Of a DNA stretch of 64,000 nucleotides, positions 46,030-56,999 are shown one piece after another (the stretch's first letter is position 1; the number at the start of each line of letters is the position of its first letter). Source of the stretch: Branchiostoma floridae (Eukaryota; Chordata; Leptocardii; Amphioxiformes; Branchiostomatidae); NCBI RefSeq assembly GCF_000003815.2, contig NC_049984.1, positions 7,361,205-7,425,204 on the forward strand. The letters are read 5' to 3'. The notes under the pieces are model-generated. The model saw only the letters and a list, made by a program, of their open reading frames with translations, had not been told where the DNA came from and ran no database searches. The translations under genes were made by a program, and so were the position numbers.

Positions 46030-46670
46030 GGCCTTGTGAATCATAAATTTTCTTGCCTTGTTCCAAGTTCAAAATACCATGGTGTATTTTTTTTACTTGT
46101 TGAACTTGAGGCAACCGTGGCCCCCGGTTAGGGGTCAGCCGGGGAACCTATGCCCAAATTTTTCAAAATAAATAATTTATGGTATTTTCAATACCGTTAG
46201 TATTTGTGTGAATCATTTCTTGCCTTGTTCCAAGTCCAAAATACCACAGAGTATTTTTTTACTTGTTGAACTTGAGGACACCGTGGCCCCCGGTTAGGGG
46301 TCAGCCGGGGAACCTATGCCCATTTTTTTTAAATCAAAATAAATAACGACATTTTCAATATGATTATTTGTGTGAATCATTTCTTGCCTTGTTCCAAGTA
46401 CAAACTACCATGGTGTATTTTTTTACTTGTTGAACTTGAGGCAACCGTGGCCCCCGGTTAGGGGTCAGCCGGGGAACCTATGCCCAATTTTTTTCAAAAT
46501 AAGAAATCAATGGTATTTTCAATGTCATTGTTATTATTCGTCAAATCATTTCTTGCCTCGTTCCGAGTCCAAAATACCAAGTGTATTTTTTCACTTGTGT
46601 GGCCACCTGTTCTAAGGTCAGCCGGGGAAGCTATGCCCAATTAAAAAAGATACTTATGGCATTTTCATTT
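46030..46670. repeat. Tandem repeat, about 165-bp unit, nearly four copies
   Basis: The marker TCTTGCCT(T/C)GTTCC starts at 46051, 46218, 46382 and 46551, giving spacings of 167, 164 and 169 bp. Each unit also has AAAATACCA(T)GGTGTATTTTTTTACTTG-like, then CCCCGGTTAGGGGTCAGCCG, then GGGGAACCTATGCCCAA. The last unit is diverged and lacks the GTGGCCCCCGG core. Non-coding. Confidence 0.92.
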
Positions 46671-46827
46671 TCATTGTGAAGTAAGTTTGTTACAACCAGA
46701 TTGTTCAGGCTAGTGCTCTTTGTGCCATGTGGCATTTTGTTTGACTTTGCACGTCTGGATTATTTTGTTAAGTAAAGATCATAAATCTGCAGTACTTACC
46801 TGCAATATTATATTCTTGTCTCTACAG

Positions 46828-46905
46828 TTTGGTAATGGCGACCTCCAAGACAAGCCCACTTGGTACCCAGGTTCAGTCGTAGAAGATGGTGTAGAATCAA
46901 ATTGA
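46828..46905 (+). other. Candidate terminal exon (weak)
   Basis: A good acceptor (TCTTGTCTCTACAG) is followed by FGNGDLQDKPTWYPGSVVED and a stop within 26 codons; other phases are also open for a short distance. An internal GT (CCCAG|GTTCAG) could be a donor. Too short to be sure, but it lies 1 kb downstream of the donor at 45781 in the CpG-rich block. Confidence 0.22.
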
Positions 46906-46909
46906 CACT

Positions 46910-49900
46910 TACTGACTTACCTTCTTCCATCCTGTTTTGGGAATTTATCTAATCTTAATCTATTTTAACTTCAAATCTTCTTGATGCATTATATAGAATT
47001 CAGTTACATGCATGTGTCAGTCTGATTCTTTCTTTATAACCACTTTATTACGTCATACAAAAGAACTGTAACTACAAATCACCGTAGTGATGGTGTGGTA
47101 CTTGGGTAGGACGTCTTCGCCGCAGAAAGATGACCATCATCGTTCATCACCATGGTAGACACAATAATAAAACTAAAAGTTTAATTGTTTATTAGGAGGA
47201 ATATTCTATCTAATCCCAGATGTGGCTGATAAAAGACTAGCAGAGAAAAAACTTGAAGAATGTAGGTTGTAGTACCAATAAGTAGAGCGAGATACGCATG
47301 TAGGACAAATGTAAAGTTGACAAGTTAACTAGTTGTGCTGCCAATTTAACTAAATAAAAGTGTTAAGTTTGTTAAGAAAGCACAGAACAGTTAGTGCCAC
47401 AGAAAATGATAAGTAGGCCTGTTTTTTTGTGCAAAACTTTGTGTACTTTCTATGATACCGTTGATAATTACTGATTATAAGAATTATCGGGAAGTAACAC
47501 ATCCAAATTCCAAGAAATCTATGTACATTTACAGAAAATAGCCTGTACGTGACCTTGAAAAATGTTTACCTTGTCATGATAAGTTCAGTGTTTACATTGT
47601 CTATCTATCATTATTTTATCTCTTCTTCTTATAGCACTAACATCTGTCATGTATTGTGCAAGTGTGAACTTATGCTAATGATGCAGTGTAACATTGTGCC
47701 TCATCAAATAATGCGAGATGTTCATGCAATCTTACCTTTGACCTTGACCAAGTTGACCTTCTTATTAAAGAAGTTACCATTGTTGACATTCTGTGGATGT
47801 GACATTCTTTGGTAATAGGAAATAACATAATGCTGTACATTGTAAAAGTATATTAAGTATGGTACTCGGTCTAGTACAGTGCACCGTATAGCATACTCAC
47901 CCGCAAAATACCATAGAACGCAATAAAAAATGTGTGTATATATACCCAAATTTACTCATTTTCTTATGAAGTACAGATAACATGACTGTTATTGTGTGAA
48001 AGAACACCACTGGGTGCTGTTTTATGTGAAATATTGGAAGACATGGTCATTCCTGTCAAGAGATACAAGTGTGTAAACTTTGGAGGAATTTTCCTTCCCC
48101 AGGGGTCAAAGGTCACGCTGCCACCTGAGTAATTTGTTGCAAAATGCATACTTTGACCCTGTGTAAAAACATAATAAAAAGATATTAATGTCTGGAATCC
48201 TGTAGAATATTTCTATGTAGTGCATATTACAAGTAAATAAGATGAAATAAGCTTTTCAGCCTTCACTTACCTTTTTATCACCCCTTAAAAAAGCTATTTT
48301 GTTAATTTTCGTAATTTATCGCGCGGCCGGCCGTCTCGGAGGGCTGATTTTGGAAACTTCAAGGAGCCATATCTCAACAACCGCTTAAGATATTTGCTTC
48401 ATTTAAAAAGCATTTTAATTCTCTTTATTAGCTCTTTCAGAAACAGTAAAAACTAATATTGTATTGTACTTTTGAAATTTTGGTTGGAATACCTACTGGT
48501 ACATAATTTTCATAATCATTGCAAAATTTCAGTCATAGTTTCATTCAGCGATGTAGTTTTAGTCCAAGTTGCTAGGGGGCAGTTGTTGGGCTGCAAACCT
48601 TGAATTATATCATGTCCATGTTAGTGTGAATTCAGTGAGATTTAACATTTGGAGCTTAATATAAAAAAGATGAGTAAACCTTGTATTTCTTTGGCAGTGA
48701 ATATGTATGTGTGGTATATGGTTACTTTAGCCAAGAAAGGGTAACCTTGTTACCAGGGTAAGCTTGTTACCCTTTTTGATAAGTGTGTTGGGTTCTTTTA
48801 CATGAACATGATTGTATCTGCATAACGTGATGTTACGGCAGTGGTGGATTGTTCATTCCTTGACAAAGACTTGTGCTGTTCAGTCGAAAATTTTTGTGTT
48901 GGATATTACAGTTAAACTACTTCAATAATGATTATACAGATTTGACACTTTTGCAAAGCTCCTTAAAACAAGGCTACAGGTGTGATGTCACCCAAAATGC
49001 TATTACGGGAGCCAACATAGCATTTCAAAAAATGAACCTTTGACGTTTAATTTATTAATAGATATTTTAATCAATGGACAAAACGTATGGTGCCAAAATA
49101 TCAGCATTTGGGGTTTATTAATTATCGTAAAATGTCACACTTTTCGTAATTCAGAAAAACAATGAAGCCGCTAAACTGACAACCGAATAATAAAATTGGT
49201 ATGGCCTTAGTTTCCTGAATAAGTTAGACAGAGTCAGCTCGGTTCTTCTGCCCAAATATGTCAAGTCTGAAAGTGACCTTTTTCATAATGACCCGTCTGT
49301 ACTTCGCTGTTGAGTGGAAGGCAGCTGGTGTAAAGCATTGATATTCACCACAAGAATTTGATGTATATGTTTAAAGGGACCAAATTACATTCTGCCCAAA
49401 TGCCATCAGGCAAAACTGGAGTCTAATAACAAACAAGAGATCAGAGGCCAGGAGGTCACATCCCCAGTGGAGCGTAAAGCCCGGCAAAAATCTGCTCGGC
49501 CATCTGTCAATGTATTTCTTGTACTTTGTATATTGTTTTCTGCGTTGAGATATTAGTACCCACTGGCTGACAACTTTTTGTTAATACTAATAGTTATATT
49601 ATCCAGATAACATGTCCTTTAATCTGGTTTGGGGTCTGAAAGTTTTCATTGTTGTAGGCAAAAAAAAAGGCATTCCTAATTTTGACATTAAAATTATATA
49701 AACATAAAATAATTGACTATAATTGTTTTGTTACCTGTACCTAGTACTACTGTACTTACACCAGTACCTAAAATTTCTTTAGGCTCCCGGCTACTTTTAA
49801 CCTTCTCCATGCTAGTTACGAAATACAAATTTGTGCCAAAGGGGAGCCTTAGTGTGGAAAAGGTTAAAAATCGCATGATGACAGTTGCGTCTGATCATGA

Positions 49901-52770
49901 CCTTTTGTTGTCACATGCTGGGTTTTGATTGAATCTTTTTTTTCTACCTTCAAAAAATGTCATTATGAAATCTTCACATATTTCAGGTGTTTTTTGGAAG
50001 GAATTTGATAAAGAAAATAAGAAAGATATAGAGGAGATGAAAAAAGGACAGTTTTATAGTATGTAAATTTTCAGCAGTAGGTGTGTGTATCATAGAGGGG
50101 ACATGGTGCCCATGAGATGCCAGCCAGATCTGTAAGCAAACGTCAGGGAAAATGAGAAAGTAATTCTTCCATTGGGTCAGGAGGCCAGGTCCCAGGGAAG
50201 CTGCTATGTGCATAGATATTGGCTACTTTGCCTTGTTCATGATGACCTTTGAATGGAATATGCTGGCGTCTAATTTCTGACCATCTGTTTGTATTAATCA
50301 GCAGAAATTAGTGAAACAGAAATGATTGGGATATTTTTTTTACTTTTATTTTGACCACTTTGTACACAAAGATAAGCTTGTTGCTATAAGAAATTATTGG
50401 ATATAATATGAAATATTGGATGTTCTTCTTCAAATGCTTGATTTTATATGCATATGATATCAATTATAAAGTCTGGAATAAGTTGGTTTGGATAGTGGAT
50501 GAGTAGTGGCACCTGACATAGGTCAAGTAGTAGTAAGTCAAGACCATCAAGATTTCAATGTTAAGAAATTTCATGGTATCATATTGAATGTAGATCCTTT
50601 GACAAGTTATTTTAGAGTTTATATTTATTGTTGACATAAAGTGACGATTAGGAAAAATGCTTGATTTTTTAAAACATTTCTGTTCCTTGGATAAAAAAAT
50701 GCTATAAGATAAGATCCACAACTACAATAGTGTAATTGAGGACAAAGTTTTGCCCAGATTTCGTCATGAAGCAATGGCTGCCGAATTGATATTGATAGTT
50801 CAATGGCCAAAACAGAAATGCCACCATGTCATAAAAAGTCAATCTGGCTGCGGGTCGTAAGGTCGCGGCCCAGAGAGGACGCAAGGTGGCTTGATATTTG
50901 TGGAGGCACTTGTAATTCGTTTTCCCGCGTACCAACAGGTTTCAGCGGCTAATGGGGCCAGTGGAGCGAACCCTGACGCAGCTGTATGATACAAATTGCT
51001 ATTTGACATTCGTCTGCAATCGATTCACCCAATGGCTATTTTCTGATGGCCAAAGGTAGATTTAGTGGCCGCACAGTGCCTTCGAGGACTTATGAAAGCT
51101 TGATTTGTGTTGGAAAGAAACTTCCGTAGTCAGTTCTATAAATTTCTCCACTCCGCCAAGACCCGGATGATTTGTCTCTTTGACTCGCGTTGCTGACATG
51201 TACACCAGACGTAGCGCCATCTCTGACCAACCAGGCAACACACATGTGAAAATGATGAATGGTTTTCTCTGTCCTCCTTCTGCACACTTTAATTGCACGC
51301 CTGCTGCAATCTCTGTCAGACGACTTTTTAATTGTCCCACCAAATTGCTTTGTCAGGTCTGGAGGAGTTGACCAATTTGGCTGCTTATAAACATGAAAAC
51401 TACCAGATGCCGTTTCTATAAACAGATAAGAAAACAGTGCAATGTGACGCATCATTGACAAGAAAGATGGCAGAGAATATTTCCATGTTATCAGAAGTTT
51501 GCTGTGTGACACCTGATAATGGAGATTGTATTACTGACAGCAGGTGCTATCACCAAAATGAACGTAGTCGGCCAATAATAGTAGCAACTAAATGCTCACA
51601 TCAGTTGCATGCTTGGAAAGGAGTCCCTTCTAGGGAGTGACTGCTGCCTTTTTTTTTATTGGAGGCCTCCTATATACCTTTTTGTAGCAGTTTTGTGAAG
51701 TTGTGCATTTACAACACAAGTCTGATCAAAATGTTGATAAAATTTACACCAACAGTTTTGAGTAAATTTTTATAAAAATCAAACACAGGAACCAGACATC
51801 TTTGACAAATTTAGCATTTGTTTTGAAACGCTTCTAGGGTTTTATTGCAAGTTGTATGTCAAGTCACTTCAAAGCTTTCATTTAATCTTAATGGATTGTT
51901 TGACCATATAGTAGTATTTAAGGTCCAATGATAGAGATTGGTTGCAGATATAGAGAAAATGAAGCAGTTGTACTGATCTGTCAAAGGTGTCCAAGACAGA
52001 TGTATTTTGAGTAAAACAGGACACGTGGGATTTCAAGCTTTATCATCATTTAGTTAAACTTTAAGAAAAATAATTGTCATATCAATATGTGCTTGATTTG
52101 TATCAAATCTGCCATTGTTTTTGCCCTTTTGGTCTCATGTATTTCTGTAAAGAATTCTGAGTTATCATAAGCATCGACTCTAGACATTGAGTCTAGTTGA
52201 CAATGTCTGTCCCTAGTGCTGAAATAGTAGTTATTGTATTTTGCCATCAAGTCACTGGTAGAAACTTGTGAATGCATCCCAAACAGATCTGAATCTATCC
52301 AAATTATTATCATTATTCATTATTTATACTGTAATTTATGATACAATTTTGTATCAAAATGTTCCATCGTTTTCTGTACCAATGCTTCTAATTTGTTTTT
52401 GGGAAAAGAGTAATGAGAATAGATGATCAATTTATGAATACTTACTCCCCAGCTATTTTCTAACGAAATCTGTTATTGAATCTTGAGCAGTATGTATTTA
52501 TGACCTTTGCTTGATATGGCTGTAGAAGATGCCTACATTAAGATCTGTGCAACCATTATCTGTGGTGGGATGAGTTTAAGGTAGATAGATGCACCAAATA
52601 GTTTCTAATCATGGAATATTTGAGGTGAGTTTTATGTTTGCCCTTTTTGCTGCAACTTCTCACTTTGTCAAATTGTTGCAGTCTTACAGTTAAGTTATTG
52701 CATGCACAAACTTTGTGACAAAGTCTATTGCATTTAGACAGATTTATGAGAATTCATAAAACTTTCTGAT
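46910..52770. other. Non-coding stretch with some conserved-looking patches
   Basis: No credible gene. A short inverted motif (AAAGGGTAACCTTGTTACC / GGGTAAGCTTGTTACCCTTT) is at about 48735-48778. An inverted AGGCTCCCGG / GGGGAGCCTT pair lies at 49781-49850. The interval 50840-51620 has more balanced composition and lacks repeats, unlike its surroundings, and could be conserved non-coding DNA. Confidence 0.35.
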
Positions 52771-52774
52771 ACAT

Positions 52775-53145
52775 GTTTCCTTGTCTTTCTCGATAGCTCT
52801 ACTTTGTTTTTCTTTCCATCCCTTACCAACTGCATTGGTCTGGCCCTGTCCATGTGCAAGCAAGTAAACAACGCGGAGTCTGTTGCAGAAAGTTAGAAAG
52901 ATTGACAAACATTCATATTGTTAATGAATATTTCTTTGTTTTTCGTGTTAGCTCTCTTGTTGTTTTTCTTTCCATCCCTCACGAGTACCTGACTTTCCTT
53001 ACTTTATCAATTTATAACTCTGGTTGATATATATTTCTTTGTCTTTTCCGTTAGCTCTCTCGTTTTTTTTTCTTTCCATCCCTTACCAACTGCATTGGTC
53101 TGGCCTGTCCATGTGCGAGCACCTGACTTTCCTTACGACGCAGTA
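52775..53145. repeat. Three imperfect direct repeats
   Basis: Copies at about 52780-52865, 52930-53010 and 53035-53145 share TTAGCTCTC then TTTTTCTTTCCATCCCT. Copies 1 and 3 continue ACCAACTGCATTGGTCTGGC and CTGTCCATGTGC; copies 2 and 3 share CACCTGACTTTCCTTAC-type endings. This suggests stepwise partial duplication. Confidence 0.75.
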
Positions 53146-54640
53146 AAAAACCGTGCCGCCACGCTCTAAATCACATGTACAGACCTGCTGGCACCATGTG
53201 ACGGGCTGGGAGCGCACATGTTCTGACAGGACTACATTATACATTCAGCTCAGGACTGCCGCTCACTCACGGCCCCCAACATGGCGCCACAGGCACGGAG
53301 CAGCCCAAGTGATTGCTACGTGGCCTAGATTGATGCGTGCCAACCCTGTCAGGGTCAGTCTTGTCAGAACTTTATCTGTTTCCAGAAGGAATGACTTCCG
53401 TGTACAGTGTTGTATTTATGTCAAGAGATACACAATATGGCTGACATGTTTCTGAAAAGATCCATGCCTTTGTTGACCAATGGCTACTATTGTGGACCTG
53501 AGTAAACAGTATTTCAAGACTTGCAAAGCTGCTTTCTTCCAAAAGCCACAAGTTCTTACTATCCAACATTCCTGGCCAAGAAATCAGTAGAGATGCATTT
53601 TTAAAAATCAGTTAACGAAAGAAGTCAACATTACTAATCAACCATTGAAATGGATTAATTATTTAAATAGTTTGAGCAGTACAATTTTGAAACTTTGGGT
53701 ATCCAACATGCACAATGTTTTGCTGTCTAATTTTATTGTTTCTTTATTGATAAAACAAACATCAGTGTACTGATGCTTGGCTTTACCATGATTTTACATG
53801 AATGTGTCTAGATAAAATGAAAGCATGTAGGATATCTTACAACCTTCAGTTGCAGCAGATTTTATGAATGCCCTTTATTTCAATCCTTCAAGATTTTAGC
53901 AGATTCACAAAACTAGTCCTGTTCTTCATCCATAAGAGATTTAGTGTGTTTTGATGTGAAGAAGTTGATTCAATCTTTGGATCCATTGTTAATGTTGCAG
54001 TTTTATGGGTTGTCATAAACAGAGTGACAGGTGGCTGTTAATAGATAGTTGGAGTGACGAGTGAGTCATAAGAGCGTACCTTCCCCTCGGACGAGCACAG
54101 ATTTCTCCAGTAGCCATATGGAGGCTTTTCTACTTGGCTGCTCACCAAGCCCTCTTATCTGTTACGATCACAGCGCTGCACTTCCTGAATACACGATCAC
54201 AGGCGGAGTAGTACCGGCTTGATTTCAAGGTTAGAAATGTCACTTCTGCTTTGGCATCCACTCCAAAGGCTCACTGTGTACGGCAAGTGCTTGATTCTAA
54301 ACATACATCGTGTCAGGCGTGCTGTTGTACAATAATACTTAAAGAATTCATTGTATTGTTACCTCCATGAAATGTTCGTCGAGGTTATATTTTCAGTAAC
54401 GTTTGTGTGTGTGTGTGTATAGAAGGAAAGGAAGAGAGATTCCGGCTTCATGTCAAGACCTAATTTTGTGCGTGCATACTGTGTATTACTTATAGGTCCA
54501 TACTTTAACAATAGTGAATATGATACTGAGGATTGCATACATACTTAAGAATTCTGAGATACCTGATAATTAGATTTGAAACACATCTGTGGTACTTCTG
54601 CTTGTAGAAGGAGATATATTGGTAGATATAGAAGAGAAGG
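53146..54640. other. Non-coding stretch
   Basis: No credible gene. A (GT)n run is at about 54402-54419. The interval 54050-54240 is complex, non-repetitive DNA without an open frame and could be regulatory. Confidence 0.3.
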
Positions 54641-54647
54641 TAGCAAT

Positions 54648-55051
54648 AAATTCTGCAATATGCTGGAAGTCATCCTTACGTTTTTCTTCAGGGGAACTTA
54701 TTGATAAGCTGAAGCCTCGTTAACCCAAAGGACACAGTGTTAGGTACAACATTGCTGGGACTGAGCGACATAAATTAGCCAGCTTCTGGTGTTATCTCAA
54801 GTGGCTCCCAACATGCCAGCCCGGCCTCCCACTCAAAAATGTTTACTGAAAAAAACCCTGAAAATTCTGTATTATGCTGGAAGTCATCCTTACGTTTTTC
54901 TTCAGGGGAACTTATTGATAAGCTGAAGCCTCGTTAACCCAAAGGACACAGTGTTAGGTACAACATTGCTGGGACTGAGCGACATAAATTAGCCAGCTTC
55001 TGGTGCTATCTCAGGTGGTTCCCAACATGCCGGCCCGGCCTCCCACTCAAA
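54648..55051. repeat. Tandem duplication of a 190-bp segment (214-bp offset)
   Basis: 54648-54837 and 54862-55051 are nearly identical (TGCTGGAAGTCATCCTTACG through CGGCCTCCCACTCAAA). Only a handful of substitutions are seen, for example GTTATCTCAAGTGGCTCCC against GCTATCTCAGGTGGTTCCC. A 24-bp spacer rich in A separates them. The high identity means recent duplication or conversion. Confidence 0.93.
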
Positions 55052-55152
55052 TTAGCGGAGTCCCCAGCTGTGGTCGTCCCAGCTTCACCGCTTCCCCACC
55101 TCCCACACATCTATCTTTACTGCACACTGCAGAAGGTTGTCATTAGTTAGAT

Positions 55153-55493
55153 CAGGGCTCAAAATACCATGTGCATATGCAGGTTAGTGAAGGTAAAATT
55201 GGAGCTTTGCAGGTATTTCTGGTGTCTACCAGCACCTAACCTGCACTGGTCCATGTACTGGGTTTTATACATAAATGTCCTATAATGAAGCTGTATATGG
55301 ATTGTTATTAGCTACATTAACTGATACCACCTATTAAGTATAAAAGAAAAAATAGCAATGGTTTCTGAACAATTTTAGTATGATCCATGCTACGTACATT
55401 CATAGTGGTGCTGGTAAGATTTGTCTGGTGCAGGTAATTTTCAATTTTACCTGAACCAGTGCAGGTATGCAGAAAAAAGGATTTTGAGCCCTG
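55153..55493. mobile_element. 341-bp foldback element with CAGGGCTCAAAAT ends and long flanking duplication
   Basis: Perfect 13-bp terminal inverted repeats CAGGGCTCAAAAT / ATTTTGAGCCCTG, extended by imperfect pairing (GCAGGT and GGTAAAATTG segments in opposite orientation). It starts with CAGGG like hAT elements. The same host sequence ACACTGCAGAAGGTTGTCAT plus about 9 more bases lies on both sides (55124-55152 and 55494-55526), the right copy having a 4-bp ATTA insertion. That is far longer than a hAT 8-bp duplication. Confidence 0.8.
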
Positions 55494-56269
55494 ACACTGC
55501 AGAAGGTTGTCATTAATTAGTTAGATGGTCTGTTCCAAGTCCTGAGAACACCAGTGCCTCTCTCACTCCATTGATGTAAGAATGATGGACTACGTTCAAA
55601 TCAGAGTACCTTCTTCTTTCCTTACATCTGCAATGTTAATGCCATTAGATATCATTGTAGCTTGTTTTGTTTTATGGTGGCTGTGTTTTGATATCTCCTG
55701 TCTATTAGTGGTGGATGATGATAGATGTAGATGTTTGCCCAGGAAAAATTGAGGAAGTTTGTAATTGTAGTACTTGACAAATGAATTTCATTTACAGAGA
55801 ACCTTTGGTTTGGAGATGGTGCTTTAAATGGTGCTTAAACAAGTAGCTTGTACTTGTAGAAGAGCACATGGCAAATAGGTTTTGTTTCTAAGAAACAGTA
55901 ACTGATGTTTTTTCATAACTGAAGGGGCCAACATAGTTCAGACTTTGGAGAGTTTCAGTCATGGTAGGGTTGACAAATCATCATAATTCTTATTATCGAA
56001 ATAGCTTAAGTGGTGATTGACATTATAATATGCTTATTTATATGCAAATCAGGATCTAATTTGCATAGTTAATGAGGAATTTCTATTGCAAACCACTGCA
56101 TTCTATGATAGAAAGACAAGAGTCCAAAGAGATATCAATTATGCAAATGTACTTGCACATGTGCACCTAAAACAACCATTACAAAAGCACCCTTGCAAAC
56201 AAATTTTGTTACTTTGACAGGTTCAGATTTTGCTGCTGGTAATCAGCAAGAATCATTGATGTTAGATTT

Positions 56270-56570
56270 ACTTAGAATATTGTTTGTTGTGAACTTGTTA
56301 TTTGTGACAAGGCCTGCTGCCCCACTGATGTAAGAATATTGTTTGTTGTGAACTTGTTATTTGTGACAAGGCCCGCTGCCCCACTGAGCCACATGTATGT
56401 AGGACTGGGAGTGGAAACAGCAAGAATCACTGATGTTAGAATATTGTTTGTTGTTAACATATTTTTATGACAAGGCCTGCTGCCCCTCTATCTGATGTAA
56501 GAATATTGTTTGTTGTGAACTATTTATTTGTGACAAGGCCTGCTGCCCCACTGAGCCACATGTATGTAGG
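56270..56570. repeat. Nested tandem repeat, four units
   Basis: GAATATTGTTTGTTGT starts at 56275, 56334, 56439 and 56501, each followed by a GACAAGGC(C)(T/C)GCTGCCCC core. Units 2 and 4 also carry GAGCCACATGTATGTAGGA. Spacings of 59, 105 and 62 bp indicate duplication of a two-unit block. Confidence 0.88.
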
Positions 56571-56727
56571 AATGAGAGTGGGCAGGTGCAGCGAAATTGG
56601 AATGCAATAACTCGGCTGGCTTGCCTCACTGCGGGAGGGTGCTCCATCAGAATTACCTCCCCGCCAGCTGCGGAGGCCCGTCCGCCCGACTGTAATCTGT
56701 TTCTCCTCACATCCATCTATTCATACA

Positions 56728-56872
56728 GGTCAAGGCTGGTAGCGAGACGGAGACAAGACGAGACTCCGGAGGATTCAGCCGGCCGACTCACGTGGGCAGC
56801 AGGCATCGCGTCAGAGGAAGGGAACAAACACTGTCTGAGGGGGCTTCTCCCACACACAGTCTCACTGCAGGT
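56728..56872 (+). other. Candidate internal exon of an unidentified + strand gene
   Basis: An acceptor-like CACATCCATCTATTCATACAG and a donor CACTGCAG|GTAGGT bound 145 nt with unusually high GC for the area. Two frames are open throughout: one gives VKAGSETETRRDSGGFSRPT and on, the other SRLVARRRQDETPEDSAGRL and on. No homologue is recognised. It could be a coding or 5'UTR exon of a large gene extending beyond the window, or conserved non-coding DNA. Confidence 0.35.
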
Positions 56873-56999
56873 AGGTGGGAGGGTGGGTTATGTTAGGTCA
56901 TCGGACTTGTGTTGTTTCAGAAAATGGGGTGGGCTATCCCTAATGATTTCTCTATACTACATTTTACATATTTGGGATATAGATTAAGTGTTGAGCAAT

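Noticed and set aside
51090-51512. 140-codon - strand frame at 51.1-51.5 kb
   Set aside because: A second overlapping frame is equally open, the translation shows no domain and there are no good splice sites; more likely non-coding.
54862-55051. LTR pair flanking a retroelement
   Set aside because: The two 190-bp copies are only 24 bp apart with no primer-binding site, polypurine tract or internal coding region.
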